From: Rhizomys pruinosus
Lineage: Eukaryota > Chordata > Mammalia > Rodentia > Spalacidae
Assembly: GCA_009823505.1 (NCBI GenBank)
Contig: VZQC01002915.1
Location: 1,733,962 to 1,797,961 of the forward strand
Direction of reading: 5' to 3'
Length of the DNA stretch: 64,000 bases
In this document: positions 53,281 to 64,000 of the stretch, one piece after another
Layout: the number at the start of each line of letters is the position of its first letter
Position numbering within the stretch: the first letter of the stretch is position 1
Position numbers and translations under genes: made by a program
The notes under the pieces: model-generated
Databases searched by the model: none
The model's input: only the letters and a program-made list of their open reading frames with translations
Told to the model about the DNA's origin: nothing

Positions 53281-54689
53281 CAGCTTTTCTCTAAATGTGG
53301 TCAGATCTCTGTTGGTTCCAACCAGTCAGTATTTGCTGACTGAATGAGTGCAGTCCAGTTGTAACCTCGCTCCCTGCTGCTGTTTCAGGATTTTTCTGGA
53401 ATGGAAAACTTGTATCCCTGGATCCCTGAGCTCAGGAACAGCCTTCTCCCAAGCTCATGACAGTCCTGATCTTCTTGGGGAGAGTCCATATGGAGGATGG
53501 ACAGTGCCCTTGAGGAAGCTTACAAGAGACATAGATGACCAGACATTTGCATCAGTAGGTTAGACAGGCTTCAGAAGCACGGGGCCCATTGCTACTGGGT
53601 TAAATAGGCAAGCATGGGGCGTCTCTGTCTCCATAAAGATTTATGATCTGAGAATTGGTCACTGAATCTAAATTCCCAGCTCTGAGACTGACTTGGGCAA
53701 ACCACATTTACCTCATCTTTCTTGTTCCCAGAATTTCGAGGCACTGTTGCCAATCATTTATTCCTGTTTGAAAAATGCCAAGAGAACTGTTTAATCTTGA
53801 ACAAGTTTTATGCCAGCATGTGGGCCTCGTTTTCTTCATTGGCAGCATAAGAAAATTGGATTCATACCCTCGTGGTGGCTGCTGTAGGTTCATGCATGTT
53901 GGTGATCCGGGTGGGTCCCACGCAGTACATGTGATGTCCACAGGGAGGTGCCACACACAAATGTATAAGCAGCCCAGACTCGTGGCTAAAAGTAGGCTGT
54001 GGATCAGAAAACCTTTTTCCCCTTCCCAACACCTTCGGGTGTGTTATGGCCACCAGGTGGCCGTCTGCCTATTACAAACTGAGTTAAGGTACTGAAGGCC
54101 AACGTAAACAGGGAGTTATCTTGCAAGGCAGAAGTCACCAACCAGATCGTTAATGCGTTAGGTTAGTGCATTAGAATGAGCTGACAGGATTAGGCTGAAT
54201 CACTAAGAGGGTATGGGCACTCCGGAGAGGTACGGTGTGGAAGGGTAGCCAGAAAGCAGAGGAAGATAACAACAGGAGCAAGGAGGTTCTGTGTGTTGGA
54301 TTCAATGCAACATGTTTTTACCTAGATTGGACTGATTTCATAGATTCTCCCTGTGGTGCAGTGTTCGAAATTTCTCTGATCCTTCTAAGATGCGGTAGTG
54401 AAGCAGGGTTGAATGAGGGGCCCTAAATGGACAGAGGAGGGGAGGGCGGATCTGGGGGAGTGAGCTTCATAGCAGCTAGTTAGTGGCTGAAGTGGGTCTT
54501 ACATCCGGGTTCGGGCACCAGGATGCCAGGCTCATGCAGGATGTCTACTGGCGCAGTTAGAATAGTGCAGGTCCGTAGCATGGGGTGGGGTTAGGTGACA
54601 TCTGCAGCAGCTCCTGGTACATGACAGGGAGGCAGTGCTGACCATGGTCTCACAGCAGTGAGTGAGGCACTGTATGCTGGGTCCACTTC
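53281..54689. other. Low-repeat intergenic block
   Basis: A possible MIR trace near 53690-53880 (ggcctcgttttcttcattgg); otherwise nothing recognised. Confidence 0.35.
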
Positions 54690-54925
54690 TTTTTTTTACT
54701 TAAAAAAATTTTTTTAAGGGATTCACAATATAAGAGCACAGTTGTTTTCAGATCACATTAACGTTGCTCAGTTTGCCATACAATTAGGTAATTGGTGCTA
54801 GCATCCACAGATGAGGGATACCATTCGTTGTTTGTTTTTCTGGGACTGTGTTACTTCACTTAGCATGATATCTTCTAGCTCCAGCCATTTACCTGCAAAG
54901 TTCATGATGTCATCTTTTTTGTTAC
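54690..54925 (-). mobile_element. L1 3' fragment
   Basis: taggtaattggtgctagcat, ggataccattcgttgtttgt, aagttcatgatgtcatcttt: same subfamily as 10.4, 24.0 and 41.5 kb. Confidence 0.78.
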
Positions 54926-55989
54926 ATTTCAGTGTAATGAAGCCCAGAGAGGGTGAGTCACTTGACTCAGGCTTTCGAGCAGAGACTCTGGGGACTCCTG
55001 ACTCCCAACCTGAGCTTGTGCTCAGATGTCATGTGGAGTCTGCTTGGTTCTAGCATGGGGATCCCGGTGCCTGCTGGGAGGCCAGGGGTCTCTTTCATTG
55101 CCTTCAAATGCCAGCCTCCCAGGAGTTAGCCCTGCCCTGGTGCCGGTATCTTCGCCACCACTAGCAGAGCTCCTTGGCCTTTGTAAGACTGTTGGGTAGA
55201 ACAAGGGATTAACCAGCACACCAGGCCTGTGGAGGCCAGAGAACCAGGCTCCGGGCTCTGCACAGCTTTCCCTGGGATTACAAGATAATGCATATGAAGA
55301 AACATTAGCTCATCCAAGTTTATGGATTATGTGGAAACGAAATCATAGTAATCTCCTCAGCCATCTGGTCTTGATGCTACTAGCCAGGACCTCCCTCCAG
55401 CCCCACACAGGGTTCGGGCTAGGGCTGGCCATGCTCCTTATCTCAGTCCAGTCCAGCATTTTCCAAGGGGCCTGGAAGGGCCAGGACAGTTAGTGCCCTG
55501 CACATCAGAGAGGAGGGCAGGGCAGCTGCAGCAGAGCGGGGATGTGGAAAGCCATTCATTACCAGTAATGCTGCATATGGGCACTCCACCTGTTTTGGTA
55601 ATGAAAACCCGACTTTGCAGTTTAGAAAGCATCATTAGGCACATTTCTGGGTTGGAGTGGTGGGAGGGTAATTTTTCTCAGGATGCTAAGCGCTCCCATC
55701 CTCTTGAAGAGGCCTGAGCAATGGAGCCCCTAGCCGTCTCTGCCTCCAAAGAAGGGGACTCAGGTTTTCCAAAGGTGAAGGTTTGGGTTCTGTATTCATG
55801 GTTGACAGAAGGTCCAGGGTCCTAAGATTTTGAAAGGGAAAGAAGAGATGCAGGGCAGACGTGTTGGGCAAAGCATGTTGATTTTGCCTCTAGCTCACCA
55901 GGTTTGAACTCACATTTACTGTACTACTTTGCACACGTTATCCATACGCTCTGGGGTTGCTATATGGACTGTTGGCTTATTTCAGTTTT

Positions 55990-56177
55990 AAAATTACACT
56001 TATTTATTTGTATGTGTGCGACACACATGTACTACATTACATATGTAGAGATGAGTAACAACTTTCAGGAGTTGGTCAGTCTTTTCCTTCTACCATATGC
56101 ATCCTGGGAATCAAACTCAGATTGTCAGGCTTGAAAGCAAGCACCTTACCTGCTGAGCCATCTTGCCAGCCCTTGGG
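55990..56177 (-). mobile_element. B3-type SINE
   Basis: aacaactttcaggagttggt, gggaatcaaactcagattgt, tgctgagccatcttgccagc. Confidence 0.72.
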
Positions 56178-56597
56178 TGGGCATTTATTCATTCATTAAT
56201 TCAGCCATTTTGTGGTCGTGGAGATCGAATCTATGAACTCAGACATGCTAGGCAAAGCTTTGCCAGCAAGCCATACCCCTAGCTCTACACGTCTCTCTCT
56301 TCAGAAGACCCTGGTTTTTGCCAGGATCCTGAGTCCATCGTGCTTGTGGGTGGGGTTGTAGCTGTTAGTTCATATCACTGGTATGCTGATAAACAAATAC
56401 TTGGAGGTGGTGGGTGGATGGGAGGTGGTGGGATGTTTTGTAGCCTGTGCTGATTTCCATGGTGTAAATGCTCCCATCATGGTTGGTTTGAGGTTCCACT
56501 AACTGCAGAGCCGAGAGGAGGTGGTGCAGGTTGGTTCCAGCAAAGCTCAAGCCTGGTGCCCATTGGTAGGGGAAGGCTGCTCCAAAGCATGACAGGG

Positions 56598-56682
56598 TTA
56601 AGGTATAGCTCAGTGGTGGAGCATCTGCCTAGCATTCACAGGACCCTGGGTTTGACTGCCAGTACTGAAAATAGAATGACAA
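56598..56682 (+). mobile_element. ID-type SINE
   Basis: ggtatagctcagtggtggag, catctgcctagcattcacag, ccctgggtttgactgccagt. Confidence 0.7.
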
Positions 56683-57569
56683 GTGTTCATTATGTTTGGT
56701 AAACTCCACTGCGCCCATACTCTGCTAGTCTTTTTGCCTTCCTCTGGTGAGCTTCCCAAACTCTTGATGATCCATCCATTCACTGAATTGCTGAGGCCTC
56801 TGCTTCAGTGATTTAGCCAGTGTTACATCTGGTTGGTCAAGGCTATGCTGGGCCAGTAGATAAATGACTTGGGTATCACAGACCTGCACTCTCCCAAGAT
56901 GTCAGGTTAGTCCATCTAGTGTCCCTGACTTATGGCCTGTCTCACCACTGTCAGCTACTTTGTGAAACTTCCCTCCCCTTATGGCCTCTGATCACAACTA
57001 TAAGGCAAAGGAGCAGCATTGTATCTGGAGTCGGAGGGAGCTGGCACGGCAGGGAGCGCCTCTCTCCATTAGAATAGAATCTGCATATGGTTTGCTTAAA
57101 TGATTAAAAATGCAATCAATATGATCTGCTTCACCAGCTTGGAATGCAAATTCCATCATATTTCTTTTATTTCTCCAATTAGTTGCTTGAGCAGTCTTTA
57201 TTATTTAGAAGTTTATTTGGGATCTCGCTTTTAGGCTTCCTGCCCCACTGAGTTGTTGTTGGCTCCTTATGAAGGACGGAGACCCACTTCCTAAAGCCAG
57301 GCAGAACAGCGTTTTGGGCCTGATTAGCCAGCTAGCTGGCAGTCTGGTTCAGTGGCTGCTGCTGTGTCTTGCTCAGGACTCACGGCCTCAGTGATGTGCC
57401 ATGGTGCTTGGATCTGGGCAGTATGGAGCCAGGCAGGCAGTAGAAACGGGTGGGATGAGTTGGAGGTGACAATAGAGTGTGGTGGCATCTGTGGTTGAAG
57501 TGACATTTGTGTTTCCCCAGCCAGCTGTGGCCATGTGGAAGCACAGACCCTGTCTTACCAGGCTGTCTC
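56683..57569. other. Low-repeat intergenic block with an AT-rich conserved-looking core
   Basis: No repeat seen. The 57065-57225 part is AT-rich with many homeodomain/POU-like words; reported as a finding. Confidence 0.4.
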
Positions 57570-58500
57570 ATGCTTTCAAAAGAAACAACACATATATGTG
57601 GTTATACATTTGAGGTGTAATTGCCATCCAATAAGACATGCAAACAATGAATTTTCATGTATGTATACATTTTGCATATATAAACATCATTTATAAAGAT
57701 CTGGACCATTTCCACCCCCAGGAAGTTCCCTTGTGCTCTTTTCCGGTCATTGGGTTCTCCTGCCCCCACCCATCAAGGGTGACTGCTGACTTGTATAGCA
57801 TAGATAAGCTTTGACTGATTGTCAAGTTCCTGTGATAAAACTTTATAGTCTGTATTCTCTTGTAGCTGTTTTTTTTTGTTCAGTATAATAATATCTAGGT
57901 TTATACATATCTGTTTTTTGTTTTTGCTTTGAGACAAGGTCTCACTATATAGCCCAGATTGACCTTGAACTTGTGATCTTCCTGATTCAGCCTCTCAGGC
58001 ATCTGGTTTTTCACACCCAGCTCCAGTATCAAGATTTATCCATGTTGTATGCACCACTAAGTTATTTGTTTTTATTGCTGAGTATGACCAAATATCCCAA
58101 TTTGTCTGTGTTCTTGTTGAGGAATAAATATTTGGTTTATTTTTGCTTGTGGGTTATTGTGATGACTAAAGCTACCGTGAACTTTCAGAGGTCTTTTTTT
58201 GTACACGCACATTCAGGTTATCCTGGATACACACATGTATATCAGTGGGTTATAAGATAGATACCTGTAACTTTATTAGCATAGCTTCCCATACAGATTA
58301 CGTCAGTTTATACCATGACCAACAGTGCATAAGCATTTTCGTGGCTCCACATGGTCATCAGAACTTCCCGCTGTCCTTCTGGCTGCGTAGTAGTAAATAC
58401 TCACTGTGGATTTAGTTTGCATTTCTCTGATGAATGATGGTATTGATCATTTTTACATATATTTATTTACTATTCAGTATCTTCTTTTATAAACTTTATT
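57570..58500 (-). mobile_element. Old L1 fragment with a B1-like insert
   Basis: Plus strand shows gagtatgaccaaatatccca, gcataagcattttcgtggct and ttgcatttctctgatgaatg, as in antisense mammalian L1. An old B1-like SINE lies at 57905-58020 (gagacaaggtctcactatat). Confidence 0.5.
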
Positions 58501-58502
58501 TT

Positions 58503-58592
58503 CTAGGGTGGGGAGTTTAATCGCTTGCTTGCCTAGCAGGTTTGAGGCCCTGAGTTCAATCCATAAGCATTGCAAAAGAAAAAGGAAGAAGG
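58503..58592 (+). mobile_element. ID-like SINE
   Basis: ttgcttgcctagcaggtttg, aggccctgagttcaatccat. Confidence 0.55.
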
Positions 58593-58828
58593 GGGCTGGA
58601 GAGATAGCCTAGCGGTTAAGAGCGCCGACCACTCTTACAGAGGACCTGGGTTCCACCCCCAGCACCCACATGGTGGCCGAGAACTGTCTGAAACTCCAAT
58701 TCCAGGAGAACTCCAGTTCCAGGGGAATCCGACACCCTCTTCTGACCTCCACGGCATTGCACGACACGGGTGCACAAACTTGCATGCAGATAGTACATTC
58801 ATACACATACAGAAATAAATAAAAAAAA
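58593..58828 (+). mobile_element. B2-type SINE with internal duplication
   Basis: ggctggagagatagcctagc to an (AAAT)n tail. The duplicated 17-bp unit is at about 58691-58725 (aactccaattccaggaga, actccagttccagggg). Confidence 0.9.
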
Positions 58829-58929
58829 TAAGAAAAAGGAAGAAAATCCCTTTCAATTCTTTGTCTTCTTTTTTCCTTTTAAATTGGGTTGATCCATCAT
58901 CATCAGCAGCATCATAATCATGAATTAAC

Positions 58930-59120
58930 ATTTATTTGTTTTGTACATGTGTGCTTGCATGCATGTGCCGTGTTTGGCACGGTATGTGTAGGTCAGTCAG
59001 AGGACAACCTGCAGGAACTGGTTCTTTTCTTCCACCATGTGAACCTGGGGGATTGAACTCAGGTCTTCTAGCTTGGAGGCAAGGAAGGACCTTTACCTGC
59101 TGAACTATCTTGCTGGCTCC
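58930..59120 (-). mobile_element. B3-type SINE
   Basis: tcagaggacaacctgcagga, ggggattgaactcaggtctt, tgctgaactatcttgctggc. Confidence 0.72.
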
Positions 59121-59129
59121 TTATTATCT

Positions 59130-59562
59130 TGTTATGTGTATATTACCTACATATATATTGTTTAAGTTATATTTGGGGTTAGAAATTTCTATTTTAATCC
59201 ATTGTGGTCAGAGAATATGCTCTATGGTGTTAGTCTTTAGAGATGTAGTAAGTCTTGTTTTCTGTCCCAGGATATGGACTATTTGGTTGTGATTTTTGGT
59301 TTTACCCTTGATACTGGAGACTGAGCTTAGGCTTTGCAGATACTAGGTAAGCAAACTCCTCAGCTACACTCCCAGCCCTCTTTCATGTGAATTTAACAAA
59401 AACTACAATAATCCATAGTGTTGAATATTGTTTTCTGTGGATCTCAATTTGATCAAAGTATACTTGTACACATAGTTGGTAGTATGTATAGTATTCAATC
59501 TATGTATTTCATGACCCATAGTCATGGCTGGTTTTCCATCTGCTACTGAGAAGGTATATTAA
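59130..59562 (-). mobile_element. L1 ORF2 fragment with an ID insert
   Basis: ttttaatccattgtggtcag, agaatatgctctatggtgtt and tttcctggatatggact-like text match antisense L1 ORF2. An ID-like piece (59290-59382, actggagactgagcttaggc) interrupts it. Confidence 0.6.
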
Positions 59563-59574
59563 AATGTTCAAGGT

Positions 59575-59776
59575 AGAGACAGAGTTCAGAGGTGAAGAGC
59601 ATGTGCTGCTCTTGCAGAGGACTAGAGTTTGATTCACAGCACCCAGATCAAGCAGCTCACAACTGTTGCCTGTAACTCCAGTCCTGGGGGCACTGTCACC
59701 TCTGGCCTTCATGGGCACCTGCACTCATGCACACATGACCCCCACCCCAGTAATTTAAAGATAATAAAAATAGTTC
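59575..59776 (+). mobile_element. B2/B3-type SINE
   Basis: gctgctcttgcagaggacta, gattcacagcacccagatca, gggcacctgcactcatgcac. Confidence 0.72.
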
Positions 59777-59789
59777 AAATATATATTTT

Positions 59790-60620
59790 TATTGAATTTT
59801 TGTTCATTTCATGCAATACATCTGAATCATAGGCCCGCATCCTCCATGTGCCTCCCACAGTAGCCTCCTTGGCCTCCCACAGGATTTCATGCATTTTGTC
59901 ATATGTTAAGGCCTATGGAGTCAAGTTTGTGTCCCCAGTTGTCCCTCAGAATGAGTTCATTCACTGGAGCCTGGTCAGCTTATCTAGTGTTATTACCTTA
60001 AATAAGATCAGCTCTCCATCATCCGGCACTGATCAGCTAGCTGCCAATAGTTCCTTGACTAAAGTTGGGGCTTCTTGCCTGTTTCCCCAGTTCTATGCTT
60101 GGTTTTTGTCTGGTTTGAGTTTGCATGAGTCTTGTGCATGCTAACACCATTGCTATAAGTTCATAGAAGCAAGTTCCCAGAATCCTGGAGAACTCTGTTT
60201 CCTTTTGGTTATTCACCACCCCTGGGTCTTACAAGCTTTCCACCCCCTCTTCTGCAATGGTCCCTGAGCCCTGGGTGGGGAGGTTTAACATAAGAATCCT
60301 ATCAAGGATGTGCACTCTGCAGTCTCTTATTCTCTATGTTTTGCTATTTATGGTTTTCTGTGTTAGTTTCCCTCTGTTGGATGAGGAAGGTTCACTGGTG
60401 AGAGTTGAAAGGCGCATTAGCAGTCTCTCCCTGTTCCACTATGTCTCATGAGCCTTAGGTGTAGAGGTTCCACTGTAGATGCGTCACTTAGGGCTGGCCA
60501 TCTTATAGACACTTATTCTGGGTTTAACCCATTGTGGAACTCTGTATTAGTCTCCATCTGTTGCAAAAAGAAGCTTCTTTGATGAGCGGTGACAGGTATA
60601 CGTGTTTCTCTAAATATAAG
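59790..60620 (-). mobile_element. Lx-type L1 3' UTR
   Basis: Plus strand: aggatttcatgcattttgtc, cttctgcaatggtccctgag, agaagcttctttgatgagcg. These phrases are familiar from antisense rodent Lx 3' UTRs. With the ORF2 pieces at 60976-62040 it can be read as one minus-strand element. Confidence 0.6.
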
Positions 60621-60621
60621 C

Positions 60622-60728
60622 TTGATATATATATATATAGTATATATCCAACATTATATAATATACATATATATATTGTTATATATATATATATACATAT
60701 ATATATATGTAATTATTATATATACCTT
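60622..60728. repeat. AT-rich microsatellite with palindromes
   Basis: Runs of (AT)n broken by single C and G; several self-complementary stretches. Confidence 0.85.
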
Positions 60729-60819
60729 CATATACACATGCCTCATGTACAGATATTTTAAAATAATTAAAATAAAATGTAAACTGTTCAGCTATATTTG
60801 TAGATTTATTTCTCCTCTA

Positions 60820-60975
60820 ATTTTTTGGAGACAGGTCTCCCCATAGCCACAACTGACCTGGAATTCACTATGTAGAGGCAGAGGCAGACCAGGCTGGTGT
60901 CGATCTCACATAGATCTGCCTGCTTCTGCCTCCCGAGTACTGGGACTAAAGGCATGCACCACCATGCTCAGGTTT
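60820..60975 (-). mobile_element. B1 SINE with internal insertion
   Basis: ggagacaggtctccccatag, then a displaced gaggcagaggcagaccaggc, and ggcatgcaccaccatgctca. Confidence 0.7.
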
Positions 60976-62040
60976 CTTCTAATTTACATTAGTTTTTGCT
61001 TCACATATTTTGAAGCTCTGCCATTAAGTGCATGTGTATTTATGGTTATGAAGTTGTCCCCACAAACTGGTCCTTTAATCATTACAATGTGTACCCTGGA
61101 CTGTCTGTCTGCTACACAATGGCCACTCCAACTTCGTCTGATTACTGGTTAGATGACCTACCTATCTTTTTTCATCTGTTTGCTTTCAAACCGTGTCCTT
61201 ATAGGTTTTTTTAAAGCTTTTTAAAAAAATTTTATTTATTTATTTTTATGTGTATGAATATACTATCTGCATGTAGGTTTGTGCACCCATGTCGTGCAAT
61301 GCCACGGAGGTCAGAAGAGGGTGTCGGATTCCCCTGGAACGGGAGTTCTCCTGGAATTGGAGTTACAGACGGTTCTCAGCCACCATGTGGGTGCTGGGGA
61401 TCGAACCCAGGTCCTCTGCAAGAGCAGTTGGCGCTCTTAACCACTAGGCTATCTCTCCAGCCCCCGTGTCCTTATAAAGTATGTTTCTTTATTCAAATAG
61501 TGACACCTTCTACTTTTTCCTCCTCCTCTCCTCCCCTCCTCCCTCCTCCTCCTCCTCCTCTTCCTCCTCCTCCTCCTCCTCCTCCTCCTCTTCCTCCTCC
61601 TCCTCCTTTATCTTCTTGCTCCAATGCCTGCAATTTTTCTTATTGATTTGGCTTTGAATTTACCAATCCTTTCTTCTAATCTGTCCAATTTATTGTTAAG
61701 TTGCTTATTTGTTTCAGAGGTAAGTTTTTTTCCTTCGGTATGAAATTTCTATTGACTATTTTCTAAGATTTCTGATTCTTAAATGCCATTCTCTTTTTAC
61801 CTATCACCTTTATGTTTTTCACTAATTTCTTAAAACACTTGTTGTTTCAAAGTCCTTGCCTGTTAGTTCTATGATCCAGGGGATCAGTAGGTCTACTTCT
61901 ACTGACTATTTTTCTTTTAGTTATAGTTGTCATTTTTCCTTATATTTATTAGAATTTTGAATCACAAGGTCTATAAAATGGAAATAGTAGAAATCAAAGC
62001 AGAGACTATCGATCCCTCAGAAAGGCAATGTTCTTTCTTT
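60976..62040 (-). mobile_element. L1 ORF2 fragment, split by a B2 and a (CCT)n tract
   Basis: acaaactggtcctttaatca, tgattactggttagatgacc, ttgatttggctttgaattta and ttctaatctgtccaatttat are antisense L1 ORF2 phrases. Interrupted at 61204-61463 (B2) and 61519-61610 (CCT repeats). Confidence 0.6.
61204..61463 (-). mobile_element. B2-type SINE with internal duplication and target duplication
   Basis: Full-length antisense B2; duplicated units at 61333-61349 and 61350-61366. Flanked by CCGTGTCCTTATA at 61191-61203 and 61464-61476. Confidence 0.93.
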
Positions 62041-62285
62041 CAGCAGAAAAAATAATGGTCCCACTGATTTCAGATGTCTTGAGAGTAGTATCCACCCTCT
62101 CATGGAATCTAAGTATTGAATGATTGTATGATCTCAGTCTGATTTCCTTTCCTGCCTCCATATTTTTATTCTGTGGAAGTCTTGCTTCTTAGCTCAAGTC
62201 TGCATACTACTGTATACTCAGCGAAAGTCCCGTGGGGGAGAATTGGTAGTCATGAGTGTCGTCTTTGCTTTAAAGACTCCATTTT

Positions 62286-62435
62286 TTTTTTCGGTCTTTT
62301 TGAGACAGGGTCTCCCTGTAGCCCCAGCTGTCCTGGAACTCACTCTGTAGACCAGGCTGGCCTTGAACTCACAAAGATCGCCTGTCTCTGCCTCCCAAGT
62401 GCTGGGATTAAAGGTGTGTGCTACCATGCCCAGCT
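62286..62435 (-). mobile_element. B1 SINE with 14-bp target duplication
   Basis: Near-consensus antisense B1 flanked by AAAGACTCCATTTT at 62272-62285 and 62436-62449. Confidence 0.93.
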
Positions 62436-62689
62436 AAAGACTCCATTTTAATCCACTATACCAGCACTTATGATCATGGCAATCGGTTATCTTTAATCAG
62501 ATAAAGTACTCCCATCTGCAGTATGTCTCCATCTCTGCTTCTCCATAGTTAACAAGGCCCTACTGACTTGCAAAAGGCTTGCTTTGTCTATCTTTCAAGT
62601 TCATGTCATTTAGATTTCTTGGCTTTCTTAGTTCTCTGCAGGCTTGACATTTTTTTAGTTTATCTAATATTTTCTCTTTTTTATGGTGG

Positions 62690-63640
62690 AACGGTGACTG
62701 TCTTTCATAATGTTGTTCATCCTGCCTCAAAGGCTAGATTTTTTAAAGAATTTCATTCATGGGTATTTGCATTATTTCCATCCCAATCCCCTTCAATACC
62801 TTGCATGTTCCCCCCATTCCCTCTCAATTTCTTGTCCTCTTCGGTTATTACTGTTACATGTATATATATATATATATATATATACATATATATACATATA
62901 TATGTATATATACATATATATACATGTATATATGTATACATATATACATGTATATATATATTATATGTATATATATCCCCACTGAGTCTATTTAATCATG
63001 CTCTTGTGTACTTGTGTTTAGGGCTGATGATCTGGGATTAGATGACCTCTTAGGGAGGTAGTCCCCAGAAAAAACTAAATCCCCTCCGTCAGCATCCATT
63101 GATTGCCTCTAGCTTGTCATCTTGAGGTGAGACCCATGACCCTTTCCCCATCCACCTTGGCACGTCGACTGGTTTTGCCATTATGAAGATCTCATTAGAC
63201 TACCGTACTGTGGCGGTATCACTGGTGCAGCTTCCCTGTCATGTCCGGAATGCATTGAGGCAGAAGGTGTCCCTGTCATGTCTGTCATGCATTGACAGCA
63301 GCAGGTGTCCCTCTGGCTCTCACATTCTCTCTGCTCCCTCTTCTGCAATGTTCCCTGAGCCTTAGGTGTTGAGGTTGCATTGTAGACATATCTCTTGGGA
63401 TCAGGTGCCTCACAGTCACTTATTCTCTGTGTTTGATCAGCTGTGGAACTTTTTAATACTATCTGTTGCCAGAAGAAGCTTCTTTGATGAGTTATGAGTG
63501 GTACACGTGTCTGTAATTATAAGGATACATATTTAGAATACAGGAAGAAAATTACATTGGTCTAGGGAGTTGACAGAGTAGGTTGGGAGCCTAGATCTGG
63601 TTCTTTTATTATAAAATCATCCCATTTTCAAGGTAGCAAA
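62690..63640 (-). mobile_element. Lx-type L1 3' UTR with (TA)n/(TACA)n tract
   Basis: Plus strand: catgggtatttgcattattt, actgagtctatttaatcatg, cttcttctgcaatgttccct-type text, agaagcttctttgatgagtt, aaggatacatatttagaata. A TA/TACATA tract (62857-62976) lies inside. A second copy of the type at 59.8-60.6 kb. Confidence 0.6.
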
Positions 63641-64000
63641 AATTTTAACTACTTAAAAGTATAATGCACAAAAATTCCAACTGCTTAAAAGTATAATGCA
63701 CCCATGGGCCATTATTTTCATTTTTTAACTGAAAAAGCTGTAAAGTTTTTGTTAAGATCTGCTCGTACTTAGAGAATTTCAGACTTAGGCTCTTCATGTC
63801 TTTCCCAAGTGTCACTGTGGGGAAAACGTTAAGAATCTATCTGTCAAGGCTACTGGTACACCAGACATTTCTCTAGCCATTGAAGTCCTCAGATTTCAGT
63901 GAGCTCTACCTTAAGTGCAAACACAATCATCTTTTCTAGAAAGGAAGGGAAGAGCTTAGGTTACCAGAGACACATACATGGTGTGTATGTGTGTGCACTC

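Overview
The window is nuclear DNA of a muroid rodent. It is dense in B1, B2, B3/B4 and ID-type SINEs and in Lx-type L1 3' ends, with a few older mammalian repeats (MIR, L2, MER20/hAT-Charlie). The two real genes have vertebrate exon-intron structure with GT-AG introns. The species cannot be fixed from sequence alone; the B1 and B2 variants do not look like standard Mus or Rattus copies, and a gerbil, spiny mouse or cricetid would all be possible.

Core (about 26.5-43.6 kb): a head-to-head pair of nuclear genes for mitochondrial ribosomal proteins. MRPS11 (uS11m, small subunit) runs on the minus strand with six coding exons (38734 down to 26780, 191 residues). MRPL46 (mL46, large subunit) runs on the plus strand with four coding exons (39073 to 43449, 280 residues). 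The start codons are 338 bp apart, so the interval 38735-39072 is inferred to be a shared bidirectional promoter that co-expresses one protein of each mitoribosomal subunit. Every splice junction was checked for phase and both reading frames close exactly.

Left flank (1-26.5 kb): intergenic, with no intact gene recognised. It holds a 40-bp minisatellite (1.7-2.8 kb), a 42-bp minisatellite split by a LYRM2 processed pseudogene joined to L1 sequence (3.4-4.5 kb), a SINE cluster (7.3-9.2 kb), a compound (TG)n/hairpin array (9.6-10.2 kb), L1 3' ends, a 225-bp polypyrimidine tract (15.0-15.3 kb), a 180-bp tandem duplication (16.2-16.6 kb), and a 44-bp minisatellite just beyond the MRPS11 poly(A) signal (26.0-26.4 kb). 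Intron 5 of MRPS11 carries a further 40-bp, roughly 37-copy array.

Right flank (43.6-64 kb): intergenic, with no gene recognised. It is rich in L1 and nested SINEs, has a striking 25-bp-arm inverted repeat at 47.2 kb, and a few AT-rich low-repeat blocks that could be conserved regulatory DNA. In other mammals, as I recall the locus, DET1 lies beyond MRPS11 and NTRK3 beyond MRPL46; neither is visible here.

I found no clear new gene system. The most unusual content is the concentration of 40-44-bp minisatellites around MRPS11, the LYRM2/L1 composite retrocopy and the fold-back repeat at 47.2 kb.
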